In this document: piece after piece, positions 51,740 to 60,192 of the stretch
Position numbering within the stretch: the first letter of the stretch is position 1
Layout of the letters: each line of letters begins with the position of its first letter
Assembly (NCBI RefSeq): GCF_039543525.1
Contig: NZ_BAABJX010000017.1
Span: 145,883 to 209,882, forward strand
Direction of reading: 5' to 3'
DNA length: 64,000 nt
Source of the DNA: Algivirga pacifica
GTDB lineage: Bacteria > Bacteroidota > Bacteroidia > Cytophagales > Flammeovirgaceae
Program-made: the position numbers and the translations under genes
The notes under the pieces: generated by a model
Databases searched by the model: none
What the model saw: the letters and a program-made list of their open reading frames with translations, nothing else
What the model was told of the DNA's origin: nothing

Positions 51740-54526
51740 ATGAATAATACATATCACCTGATTTCAAATACACACTGGGACCGCGAGTGGCGTTTCCCTT
51801 TTCAGCGCAATAGACAAATGCTGACCGATATGATGGACGCAGTGCTGGAGATCTTGGAAAATAATCCAGACTATAGTGCTTATCACTTGGATAGTCAGTC
51901 GATCGTACTGAAGGATTATCTGGAGGTAAAGCCACAGAATAAAGAGAGAATTACCAAGTTGGTACAAGACAATCGTTTGTTGATCGGACCTTGGTATATC
52001 CTTCCGGATCAGTTTCAGGTAGGTGGAGAAAACCATGTACGTAACTTGTTGCTAGGACATCAAGTGTGTGCGGAGCATGGAGGGGTGTCAAAAATAGGGT
52101 ACTCTCCTTTTTCTTGGGGACAAATCTCCCAATTACCCCAATTGTATAAAGAATTTAATATTGACTTGATCATGTTCTACCGTGGCGTAAATGCCTTGGA
52201 ATCTCCTAAGTCAGAGTTCTTGTGGGAAGGAGCAGATGGTACCCGAATGGTATCTTCTCGTTTCTCTACCATGCCACGTTATAATTTCTATTTCTATATC
52301 TACCGAAATGTAGTTCATAATGAAGATCCATGGAATGTAGAGTATAAATGGTCCAAAGGAGGTACGCCTTTTCACTTTGCTGATCAACAGCAGCAGGAGG
52401 AAGACTTCTTTATTGTAGCTCCTTTGGATGAGTATCATGAGGAGAATATTGAACCTTGGGTTAATCGCTTGAGAGAAGAGCAGGACGATGACTTTACCAC
52501 TCCACATAAAATATGGATGGAAGGACACGACTCTTCAGGTCCTAATGCTAAAACAGCGAGGATTGTGAAGGATATCAAGGAGAAAATGGGACTGGATGTA
52601 CGTCATTCTACTTTGCTGGACTATGCACAGTCGATTGCCGAGAGTGTGAAAGAAGACGAACTTTCTTTAGTTACTGGTGAGCGTCGATCGGCACAGGCTA
52701 ATCACAGAAGCGGTAATATGTATGGGTATACCACTTCAGCAAGAATGTACCTGAAGCAGGTCAACTTTGAGGCAGAGCGATGGGCACAGTTCTATGCAGA
52801 GCCATTCAATATCTTCTCTGGATTGGAAGGAAGAGATATTCGTGACCAGTATATGGAAATGGCTTGGGAGAAAATCTTGCAGAATGCAGCCCACGATTCT
52901 ATTGGGGGATGCTCATTGGATGCCATCCATGAAGATATGATGCACCGTTATAAGGAGGTGATCGAAATTTCTAAAGGGGTATTTGAGAGAGCGATGAAGT
53001 ATTCTGTGGTAAAACTATTGAATACGGATCGCTTTATTGATCCTTCAGAAGAGCAACTGAATGATAAGGTCTTCTTGACAGCCGTGAATCCTAATAATTC
53101 AGAGCGATCTGAAATTGTAGAGGCTTATCTGGATATTCCAAAAGAGTTTGATCAAGGGTATTTTGAGATCGTGGATGTAGAGGGCAATATTATGCCGTTC
53201 CAGTTGATCGAACGTAAGGAAGCACAACACGTCTTGGAGCAGATGACGAACCGTCCGATGTATTTTGATATGGTCCGCTATAAGACGTATGTGCAGTTGA
53301 AAGACCTTCCGAAGTTTGGAATGAAGACCTTCCGTATCCGTCCGATCAAGGATGTGATCAAGAAGGTAACGGCCATGACCAAGTTTGAGCAGGGAAGAAT
53401 GTATCTGGAGAATGATTACCTGAAAGTAGGTTTCAATGAGAATGGTACGATTGACGTATTCCATAAAGCGACAGAGACAACCTATAAGGAACTAGGCTAT
53501 CTGTATGATGAGGGAGAGGCAGGACATGCCTGGACTAACGTACCAACAGATCCTATTATTACCACATTGAATGCTAAGCCAAGAATTGTGATCCAGGAGG
53601 ATGGTTCTTTGTCGTCTACCATTCGTGTAGAACATCAATTGGAGTTGCACAAGACGTTGAAAGACCGAAAGGAGGGTAATAATGAGAAAGTCATCATACC
53701 TGTACACCTATTAATCACGCTTAAAGCGGACAGTGAGCAGGTAGATTTCCGTATCAAGCTGGATAATCAGGCAGAAAGCCATCGTTTGAGAGTGATGTTC
53801 CCAACAGAACTTTCAGGAGCAACACACTCATACGGAGAAGGACAGTTCGATGTAGTGGAACGTACCTTGGACCGTCCAGATACTTCTGATTGGGTAGAGC
53901 AACCAATGTATGACTTCCCTATGCATCAATTTGTAGATGTAACCGATGGAGACAAAGGATGTGCTGTACTGGTTGATGGCTTGAAAGAATATGAGGTGCT
54001 AGCCGATGAGAAGAAGACCTTGGCGATTACCTTGATTCGTGCCTTTGAGTTTATAATCAACCCAGCGGCAGAACAGGATTACACGCATGAGAAAGGAGCA
54101 CAGTGTCTAGGGAAGCAAGAGTTCCGTTTTGCATTCTACCCTCATAAAGGAAACTGGGAAGAAGGAAAGGTGTATTCACAAGCCCTGAACTTTAATAATG
54201 CCATTAGATTGATTCAAACGGGGCAGTTGAATGGAGAAGGTGGTCCTGAAGTAAAACTATTGGATATAGAGAATGAACAAGTAGTCTTCTCAGCCTTGAA
54301 GAAAACAGCATCAGCTCCTGATGACAGCAAACAGGCGGTGCTTAGGGTGTATAACCCAACGACTACGCCACAAACGACCAAAGTGAGTATGAAAGCTAAG
54401 ATTCAAGCAGTAACGCTAACGTCTTTGGAGGAACTGGAAAAGGAGACACTAGAGGTCAACGACAATAGCTTTACGATCACTTTGGAGCCAAAGAAAATTG
54501 GCACGGTGAAATTGCAGTTTAGCTAA
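51740..54526 (+). CDS. GH38-family alpha-mannosidase-like protein, catalytic Asp apparently replaced
   Basis: 928 residues, no signal peptide. The GH38 N-terminal metal motif is clear (NTHWDREW, H12 and D14). The distal metal His is H385 in NAAHDSIGGCSLD, and GHDSSG supplies D264. However, where bacterial GH38 enzymes have a PDSFG-like segment whose Asp is the nucleophile and zinc ligand, this protein reads GYSPFSWGQISQLPQL, with Phe124 at that place. The C-terminal beta-sandwich domains (about 430-928) look complete. It is either an inactive binding protein, a clade with a shifted nucleophile, or my alignment is off. As an intracellular GH38 in a NanE/ROK locus it would otherwise trim alpha-mannosyl oligosaccharides. 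Confidence 0.85.
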   Translation: MNNTYHLISNTHWDREWRFPFQRNRQMLTDMMDAVLEILENNPDYSAYHLDSQSIVLKDYLEVKPQNKERITKLVQDNRLLIGPWYILPDQFQVGGENHVRNLLLGHQVCAEHGGVSKIGYSPFSWGQISQLPQLYKEFNIDLIMFYRGVNALESPKSEFLWEGADGTRMVSSRFSTMPRYNFYFYIYRNVVHNEDPWNVEYKWSKGGTPFHFADQQQQEEDFFIVAPLDEYHEENIEPWVNRLREEQDDDFTTPHKIWMEGHDSSGPNAKTARIVKDIKEKMGLDVRHSTLLDYAQSIAESVKEDELSLVTGERRSAQANHRSGNMYGYTTSARMYLKQVNFEAERWAQFYAEPFNIFSGLEGRDIRDQYMEMAWEKILQNAAHDSIGGCSLDAIHEDMMHRYKEVIEISKGVFERAMKYSVVKLLNTDRFIDPSEEQLNDKVFLTAVNPNNSERSEIVEAYLDIPKEFDQGYFEIVDVEGNIMPFQLIERKEAQHVLEQMTNRPMYFDMVRYKTYVQLKDLPKFGMKTFRIRPIKDVIKKVTAMTKFEQGRMYLENDYLKVGFNENGTIDVFHKATETTYKELGYLYDEGEAGHAWTNVPTDPIITTLNAKPRIVIQEDGSLSSTIRVEHQLELHKTLKDRKEGNNEKVIIPVHLLITLKADSEQVDFRIKLDNQAESHRLRVMFPTELSGATHSYGEGQFDVVERTLDRPDTSDWVEQPMYDFPMHQFVDVTDGDKGCAVLVDGLKEYEVLADEKKTLAITLIRAFEFIINPAAEQDYTHEKGAQCLGKQEFRFAFYPHKGNWEEGKVYSQALNFNNAIRLIQTGQLNGEGGPEVKLLDIENEQVVFSALKKTASAPDDSKQAVLRVYNPTTTPQTTKVSMKAKIQAVTLTSLEELEKETLEVNDNSFTITLEPKKIGTVKLQFS

Positions 54527-54562
54527 TGTAGGTCTAGGTGGAAGACACTGGTCGTAGGCTCA

Positions 54563-54810
54563 TTAAGTTTGAAAAAATAACCGACACAATAGTTATCTCC
54601 ATCCTCGCCTATCATTACATGCGTGGTAAAACCCCAGGCTCTTTTAGAAATACCGCTACGCGGTGATCTATACTACTGTTTTTCTATCTAATAAATAATA
54701 TACGTTGATATAATAGATCGCCACAACGTGGCAATTCTAAAAGAGCCTGGGATTTTAATCCTAGGCGGAGTTGAGGGAAGCATTTATGACGCTTAATTAT
54801 TCAACCTTAA
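54563..54810. repeat. TTAA-ended modular palindrome (copy 2, inverted)
   Basis: Reverse-complement copy of the element at 26471-26705: it begins TTAAGTTTGAAAAAATAACCG and ends TTAATTATTCAACCTTAA. Stems differ from copy 1 in a compensated way (GGAT-TAAA-ATCC here against GGGC-TAAA-GCCC there; read in the same orientation) and loops ACCGC-TAC-GCGGT / GCCAC-AAC-GTGGC are retained. It fills most of the 383-bp gap. Confidence 0.92.
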
Positions 54811-54867
54811 TCAGCCTACGACCTGCATCGGTCTTATGCTACCCTATCCACTACATGATCAATCGAA

Positions 54868-54908
54868 TCCGACTAAACACCATCAACGAGCGAAGCTCAA
54901 TTCAACAC
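54868..54908. repeat. Short GAGC-GAA-GCTC leader module
   Basis: ACTAAACACCATCAAC, GAGCGAAGCTC (54888-54898), ATTCAACACGATG directly before the DUF4127 start codon; the same arrangement is at 40265-40310. Confidence 0.85.
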
Positions 54909-54909
54909 G

Positions 54910-56439
54910 ATGAACATACTTTATATCCCTTTAGACGAACGCCCTTGCAATTACCAATATCCCCAAATGATTGCAGAACTACAGGATGAAATCACCCTAT
55001 TGACGCCTCCTCCACCTTTATTGAATCAGAAAAAGATAGCGGCAGATACGGAAGCATTATGGGAGTGGGTATCCACAGCAGCAGGACAATGTCAGGCAGG
55101 GATTTTTTCGATAGAGATGCTGGTCTATGGAGGGTTGTTGCCTTCCCGTTTACATCAAGCAACAGAAGAGGAGTTATTGACACGCTTATTCAGACTTCGA
55201 GAGCTGAAAGAAGCCTATCCTACTTTTAAGATCTATGCAGGTAATCTGATTATGCGTACCCCTCATTACAATAGTAGTGAGGAAGAACCGGATTACTATG
55301 AAGAATATGGAGAGCGAATTTTTCAATGGGCTTGGCTAAAAGATAAAGCCTCAAGAGAAGGACTGGAAGAGGGGGAAGAGCAGGAATTACAACGTATTGA
55401 TCAAGAAATTCCTGAGGAAGTAATTACTGATTATAGCCAGAGAAGAGAAAAGAACGTAGCCATCAATAAGGCGGTAATACAATTGGTAAAAGAGGGAGTG
55501 ATTGAGTTTCTTTCTATACCACAAGACGATTCTGCCCCCTATGGATTTACGGCACTGGATCAGAAAGCTGTAGTCAAGGAAGTAATCGCCCAACGCTTGC
55601 AAACCAAAGTCCATATGTATCCGGGAGCAGATGAGGTAGGATGTACTTTGCTGGCAAGGGCCTATCAAGAACTAACACAGCAGCGTACTAAGGTATATGT
55701 TTATTACAGTTCCGTACACAGCGCACAGATTATTCCGATGTATGAAGACAGACCATTGGGAGAATCACTGAAAGCACATATTCTGGCAACCAATGCCCTT
55801 ATGGTTGATCGTCCAGAAGAAGCGGATATCATATTGGCCGTCAATACCGCCGGTAAGGTTATGATGGAGGCCTGGGATCAGGAGATCAAGGATATTACCT
55901 ACAGTACTTTCCGTAACCTAAGAAGCTTTGTGGATCAAATTAAGCAATGGACTCTGGAAGGCAAGAAAGTAGCGGTTGCCGACGTAGCCTTTGCCAATGG
56001 AGGAGAAACAGAGTTGATTCAGTTACTGGACGATATGGCCGCTTGGGATGACGTATTGGCTTATGCCGGATGGAATACCAACTGCAATACCATCGGAACC
56101 GTACTGTCTACAGCCATTATAGGGAAAGATACCGATCAGCAGGAGATGATCGACAAGAATAAGATATACCATCTATTGGAAGGTTGGGCTTATCAGTCGG
56201 AAGTACGTATGAAGATGGTGAAAGAGTACCTGCCAACCTTAGGAGCTTCCTACTATGATTTCAATGGGCAGGAAGCAACTATCAATATAGAAATGGAAAG
56301 TCGTATTAGAGCTTGTTGGACGGATATGATGCAACAGTCTTTTCAAAAGTATCATCTGGAACAGGTTAAGGTATATTCCCCTTGGCATAGAATGTTTGAG
56401 ATTGGTATAGATTTAAGGGTAGGGGCTGAGAAAGAATGA
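54910..56439 (+). CDS. DUF4127 family protein
   Basis: 509 residues, no signal peptide. The N terminus MNILYIPLDERPCNYQYPQ is the family hallmark; FSIEMLVYGGLLPSR, AGNLIMRTPHYNSSEEEPDYY, LSIPQDDSAPYGFT, PGADEVGCTLLAR, VADVAFANGGETELI and AYAGWNTNCNTIGT are further conserved-looking blocks. The family is uncharacterised to my knowledge but recurs in bacterial glycan loci next to GHL10-like genes. Asp, Asn and His in the conserved blocks could form an active site, but no reaction can be named. It is followed by the ROK kinase. Confidence 0.88.
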   Translation: MNILYIPLDERPCNYQYPQMIAELQDEITLLTPPPPLLNQKKIAADTEALWEWVSTAAGQCQAGIFSIEMLVYGGLLPSRLHQATEEELLTRLFRLRELKEAYPTFKIYAGNLIMRTPHYNSSEEEPDYYEEYGERIFQWAWLKDKASREGLEEGEEQELQRIDQEIPEEVITDYSQRREKNVAINKAVIQLVKEGVIEFLSIPQDDSAPYGFTALDQKAVVKEVIAQRLQTKVHMYPGADEVGCTLLARAYQELTQQRTKVYVYYSSVHSAQIIPMYEDRPLGESLKAHILATNALMVDRPEEADIILAVNTAGKVMMEAWDQEIKDITYSTFRNLRSFVDQIKQWTLEGKKVAVADVAFANGGETELIQLLDDMAAWDDVLAYAGWNTNCNTIGTVLSTAIIGKDTDQQEMIDKNKIYHLLEGWAYQSEVRMKMVKEYLPTLGASYYDFNGQEATINIEMESRIRACWTDMMQQSFQKYHLEQVKVYSPWHRMFEIGIDLRVGAEKE

Positions 56440-56445
56440 TGGTTT

Positions 56446-56516
56446 CATATTTTGTTTATTGCTTATCGGTTATAGATGGGAAATTATAACCGGTAAGCGA
56501 TAAGCGATAAACAACA
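56446..56516. repeat. GATAAGC heptad palindrome
   Basis: TTTATTGCTTATCGGTTATA and its inverse TATAACCGGTAAGCGATAAGCGATAAA flank GATGGGAAAT. The unit ATAAGCG is in 7-bp register. It ends seven bases before the ROK start codon. Confidence 0.85.
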
Positions 56517-56523
56517 TTACAAT

Positions 56524-57465
56524 ATGAATTTATTTGCAGCCATAGACATCGGAGGAACCGCCATTAAATATGGTGTTGTGACACAAGAAGGAAAGGTCTT
56601 GTGTCAAAAAAAGATACCTACAGAGGCATACCATGGAGGGTGTATTCTGATGCAAAAAGTGATACATCTGGTCGAAGAATTACAGTCAGAGTATCCGACG
56701 ATAGAGGGAATTGGCGTAAGTACAGCAGGGCAAGTAAACCCTATCGATGGGAGTATTCTGTTTGCAACGGAGACACTTCCCGGATGGACCGGTATGGAGG
56801 TGAGTGCTATTCTACAAAAACATTTTAATCTTCCTGTTCAGGTAGAGAATGATGTGAATGCAGCAGCCTTGGGAGAGGCATGGCAGGGAGCAGGAAAGCA
56901 AGCGAAAAACTTTCTATGCTTGACCATTGGAACAGGAATAGGAGGAGCGATTGTACTGGATGATCAGCTTTATCGTGGAGAAAAAGGGATTGCAGCCGAG
57001 TTTGGACATATTCCTATAGTTCCTGATGGAAGACCTTGTACTTGTGGTAACAAAGGATGCTTTGAGCAATATGCGTCTACTACCGCTTTGGTACGGGAAG
57101 TACAATCCATAGTTCAGCAAAAGGAGATTGATGGCCGATGGATCTTTCAGCAAGCCCAACTGGGAAATCAACAATGTCAGGAAGCTATTGATCAATGGGT
57201 GAAAAACATTGCCATAGGTCTAACAACATTGACCTATATATTTAATCCCTCCCTAATAGTCATAGGAGGAGGAATATCAGCACAAGGCGAGTCTTTGATG
57301 CAACAGATACAAGAGCATTTACAGGAAATGTTGATGCCCTCTTTTTATAAAGGATTAAAAGTACGTTCGGCAAGCTGTGGCAATACGGCTGGAATGCTAG
57401 GGGCGGTATACAGCCTATTGATGAGAAAAAAACTAAACCAATGCAACTACTCGATTATACAATAG
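56524..57465 (+). CDS. ROK-family sugar kinase (probable HexNAc kinase)
   Basis: 313 residues. The ATP-binding motif AIDIGGTAIKYGVV (5-18), VENDVNAAALGE, the catalytic-region GTGIGGAIV and the zinc motif GHIPIVPDGRPCTCGNKGCFEQ identify the ROK family. In NanE loci such kinases act on ManNAc (NanK) or GlcNAc. With NanE present, phosphorylating ManNAc to ManNAc-6-P is the leading hypothesis. It overlaps the following symporter gene by 25 bp, so import and phosphorylation are coupled. Family certain, sugar specificity inferred. Confidence 0.92.
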   Translation: MNLFAAIDIGGTAIKYGVVTQEGKVLCQKKIPTEAYHGGCILMQKVIHLVEELQSEYPTIEGIGVSTAGQVNPIDGSILFATETLPGWTGMEVSAILQKHFNLPVQVENDVNAAALGEAWQGAGKQAKNFLCLTIGTGIGGAIVLDDQLYRGEKGIAAEFGHIPIVPDGRPCTCGNKGCFEQYASTTALVREVQSIVQQKEIDGRWIFQQAQLGNQQCQEAIDQWVKNIAIGLTTLTYIFNPSLIVIGGGISAQGESLMQQIQEHLQEMLMPSFYKGLKVRSASCGNTAGMLGAVYSLLMRKKLNQCNYSIIQ

Positions 57466-59294
57466 TATCCGTTTACCTACTACTCATGGTACTGGTAGGA
57501 CTTTATTTCCAACGCAAAGCCTCCAGTGGTATCCATGCTTATTTCCTTGGGGAAGGCAAGATGCCTTGGTGGGCATTAGGCGCTTCTGGTATGGCTTCCA
57601 ACCTGGATGTCAGTGGTACCATGATCAACGTCGCTTTCATTTATGCCTTGGGGGCGGTAGGCTACTTTATAGAAATACGGGGAGGAATCGTATTGATTAT
57701 GGCCTTTATGATGACCTTTATGGGACAATGGAACCGCAGGGCCAAGGTAATGACCATGGCAGAATGGATGAAGGTCCGTTTTGGAGAAGGGAGACAAGGA
57801 AAGATGGCACGCTTGATCACTGCCGTGGCGATGATACTTTCCTCCATATCCATTGTTACTTATTTTGCCATGGGGGCAGGGAAGTTTATTGGAGAGTTTT
57901 TAGGTCTACCTGATCTATTAGGGTTTCCGGCAGAGTTCTGGGCGGCAACCTTGATGATTGCCCTTTCTATGATTTATACCGTAAGTGCAGGAATCTATGG
58001 AGTTGTCTGGACGGATGTTTTTCAGGGGGTACTGATTATGTTAACGATAGTAGCCGTATGTGTTATAGCATGGGTTGGAGAAGGAGTTCCGGAGGTGTTC
58101 TCTACTTCTTTGCCTTTGGCAGATGGCACATTTAAGGCAGTAGAAACCAATAGAGAAAGTTGGAGTAGTCTGATTCCAAGTATGCAGTTGGATTTTCTGA
58201 AAGGAAGTGCTTATGAAATCTATAGCTTGTTTGGGGTTGTAATTACCTTTTATCTGGTAAAAGTCATCGTAGAAGGAGCTTCAGGGACCGGAGGGTATAT
58301 TATTCAACGTTTTTATGCCGCCAAATCAGATCGGGAAGTAGGGTTACTAACATTGTTTTGGACGTTTTTACTGTCTTTTCGATGGCCTTTGGTAGCGGCG
58401 ATAGCTATTTTGGGGATACGCTATGGTGTAAGCTCAGGGAACCCAATTGAGGATCCAGAAAAGGTATTGCCAACAGTCATACAGCATATGATCCCTACGG
58501 GGCTAAAAGGTCTTTTGGTTGCTGGTTTGATGGCGGCAGCGATGTCTACTTTTGACTCCATCGTCAACTCAGGAGCCTCTTATTGGGTAAAGGATATTTA
58601 TCAGGCATTTATCAATCCTAAGGCTTCTGAAAAGACGTTGATGCGTCACAGTAAGTGGTCGTCTGTTGTGATCGTGCTTTCAGGATTGTTTATGACCTTG
58701 GGCATAAGGAGTATTAATGAAATATATGGATGGATCACCGTCAGTCTGGGAGCAGGACTTGGAATACCTCTATTGCTAAGATGGTATTGGAGTCGTTTTA
58801 ATGGATATGGTTTTGCGATAGGAACATTTATGGGAATGCTAGGGGCTATTACGCAAAAACTATGGGTACCTGAAGCAACAGAATACCTGTCGTTTGTCTT
58901 GATTAGCGGAGTAGCTTTATCGGGGTGTTTGTTGGGGACATGGTTGACGGAGCCTACTGCCGATAATGTATTGTCTGAGTTTTATAAAATTACCCGACCT
59001 ATAGGAAACTGGTCAAAGTTTAGAACACAATTCTCTAAAGAGAAACTAAAAAAGATCGACCAAGAAAACAGAAGGGGAATAGTCAGTGGCTTTGTAGCGA
59101 TGTTTTGGCAACTATCCCTATTTGCTACAGGAATGATGTTGGTGATGAAAAACTGGCCAACGTTCTGGACCCTATTAGGGACTACTTTAGTATTATCTGG
59201 GATCTTGTATTTTTACTGGTACAGACATTTATCCGAGGAATCGACAGAAGAGGCTGTTATGGTCGAACAAGAAGATTCAGAGTTGGTACTCTAA
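57441..59294 (+). CDS. Sodium:solute symporter (SSS family)
   Basis: 617 residues, about 14 hydrophobic helices. SSS signatures: GEGKMPWWALGASGMASNLDVSGTMIN, TVSAGIYGVVWTDVFQGVLIM, GASGTGGYIIQRFYAAKSDREV and LLVAGLMAAAMSTFDSIVNSGASYWVKDIYQ. The C-terminal extension after helix 11 is longer than in the shortest members. It imports a sugar or sugar derivative with Na+. The start lies inside the end of the ROK gene. By context it delivers the amino sugar to the kinase. Family certain, substrate inferred. Confidence 0.92.
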   Translation: MQLLDYTIVSVYLLLMVLVGLYFQRKASSGIHAYFLGEGKMPWWALGASGMASNLDVSGTMINVAFIYALGAVGYFIEIRGGIVLIMAFMMTFMGQWNRRAKVMTMAEWMKVRFGEGRQGKMARLITAVAMILSSISIVTYFAMGAGKFIGEFLGLPDLLGFPAEFWAATLMIALSMIYTVSAGIYGVVWTDVFQGVLIMLTIVAVCVIAWVGEGVPEVFSTSLPLADGTFKAVETNRESWSSLIPSMQLDFLKGSAYEIYSLFGVVITFYLVKVIVEGASGTGGYIIQRFYAAKSDREVGLLTLFWTFLLSFRWPLVAAIAILGIRYGVSSGNPIEDPEKVLPTVIQHMIPTGLKGLLVAGLMAAAMSTFDSIVNSGASYWVKDIYQAFINPKASEKTLMRHSKWSSVVIVLSGLFMTLGIRSINEIYGWITVSLGAGLGIPLLLRWYWSRFNGYGFAIGTFMGMLGAITQKLWVPEATEYLSFVLISGVALSGCLLGTWLTEPTADNVLSEFYKITRPIGNWSKFRTQFSKEKLKKIDQENRRGIVSGFVAMFWQLSLFATGMMLVMKNWPTFWTLLGTTLVLSGILYFYWYRHLSEESTEEAVMVEQEDSELVL

Positions 59295-59297
59295 AAG

Positions 59298-59567
59298 TAT
59301 TCAACTCACCGAAGGTGAATCTCTGATGCCTGGTCGTAACGTCCACGTTATGACCTTAACATGAATTGAGCGTCCTCGCTCAATGATTAAATTCGAATAA
59401 ATAATTAACCGTGATAAGCTCTAAGAACATGTTTGGAACTGATTTTGGATTGGCGTTCCAAACACGTTCTAATATAAATAGCTCCAAAAAAACACTTCAA
59501 CTCACCGAAGGTGAATCTCAACAGCGAAGCGCTCAACCAGCGGCGTAAGCCGCCTCAACAAAAATCT
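59298..59567. repeat. Composite repeat region before the SGNH gene
   Basis: TTCAACTCACCGAAGGTGAATCTC fragments, then TAACG-TCCA-CGTTA and GAGCG-TCCT-CGCTC hairpins. An inverted repeat AGAACATGTTTGGAAC / GTTCCAAACACGTTCT lies at 59424-59470. The end is the chain TCACC-GAA-GGTGA, AGC-GAA-GCGCT and GCGGC-GTAA-GCCGC linked by CAAC, stopping 12 bases before the start codon. Confidence 0.85.
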
Positions 59568-60107
59568 ATGAAATTACTACTATTAGGCGACTCGATCACC
59601 GAAGCTTTTGACACAGACAAACTACTTCCCCACTGGGAAGTAAACAATCAAGGGGTATGGGGAGACAGTACCTACGAATGCCTTTCGCATATCACAGAAG
59701 AATGGTTTTCCGGGCAGCCTTATGACTATGTATTTATCTGTATAGGAACCAATGATTTGGTAAGAGATCGTTCTGATAAAATGATCTTGGACAAGGTCAG
59801 GGAAATCATCCAAGCATTATATCAATATGTATCTCCTAAGGAGAGTAAGGTAGTGTTAACCACACTTTTCCCTACGCTTAATATAGCGGATCGTACCAAC
59901 GAGCGTATTGATGGCTATAATCAAAAACTAGCGCAGTTGGCAGCGGAAATAGGGGTAGACTTCTATCACTTAAATTCTTTTTTCAAGAGTGAAGACAATG
60001 CGTTGAAAGAGGAGTTTTCTGCCGATGGGTTACATTTGACAGAAACAGCTTATAAGCATTGGTCAGAGTGTCTACAAAATTTCATTGCTGAATTGACCAC
60101 TACCTGA
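59568..60107 (+). CDS. SGNH/GDSL hydrolase
   Basis: 179 residues from the ATG at 59568; the frame open upstream is repeat DNA. All SGNH blocks are visible: block I LLGDSITEAFD (nucleophilic Ser10), block II Gly in NNQGVWGDST, block III ICIGTNDL and block V ADGLHLTE (Asp/His). It has no signal peptide, so it is probably cytosolic. Members remove O-acetyl groups or hydrolyse esters of sugars and lipids. In this setting O-deacetylation of an imported amino sugar is plausible. Family firm, substrate inferred. Confidence 0.88.
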   Translation: MKLLLLGDSITEAFDTDKLLPHWEVNNQGVWGDSTYECLSHITEEWFSGQPYDYVFICIGTNDLVRDRSDKMILDKVREIIQALYQYVSPKESKVVLTTLFPTLNIADRTNERIDGYNQKLAQLAAEIGVDFYHLNSFFKSEDNALKEEFSADGLHLTETAYKHWSECLQNFIAELTTT

Positions 60108-60117
60108 TAAAGCCACC

Positions 60118-60190
60118 TTAACTCACCGAAGGTGAAACTCAACAGCACGAAGTACTACTTAACCAGCGGCGTAAGCCGCCTCAACAAAGC
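60118..60190. repeat. GNA/GNRA-loop hairpin chain directly upstream of a start codon
   Basis: AACTCACC-GAA-GGTGA, AGCAC-GAA-GTACT (one mismatch) and GCGGC-GTAA-GCCGC are linked by CAAC. It stops just before the next start codon. Nearly identical chains precede the genes at 48765 and 59568. Confidence 0.9.
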
Positions 60191-60192
60191 GT

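Noticed and set aside
47735..57465. Complete sialic-acid catabolic operon
   Set aside because: NanE and a ROK kinase are present but there is no recognisable NanA lyase, sialidase or TRAP/NanT-specific signature, so a sialic-acid pathway is not supported.
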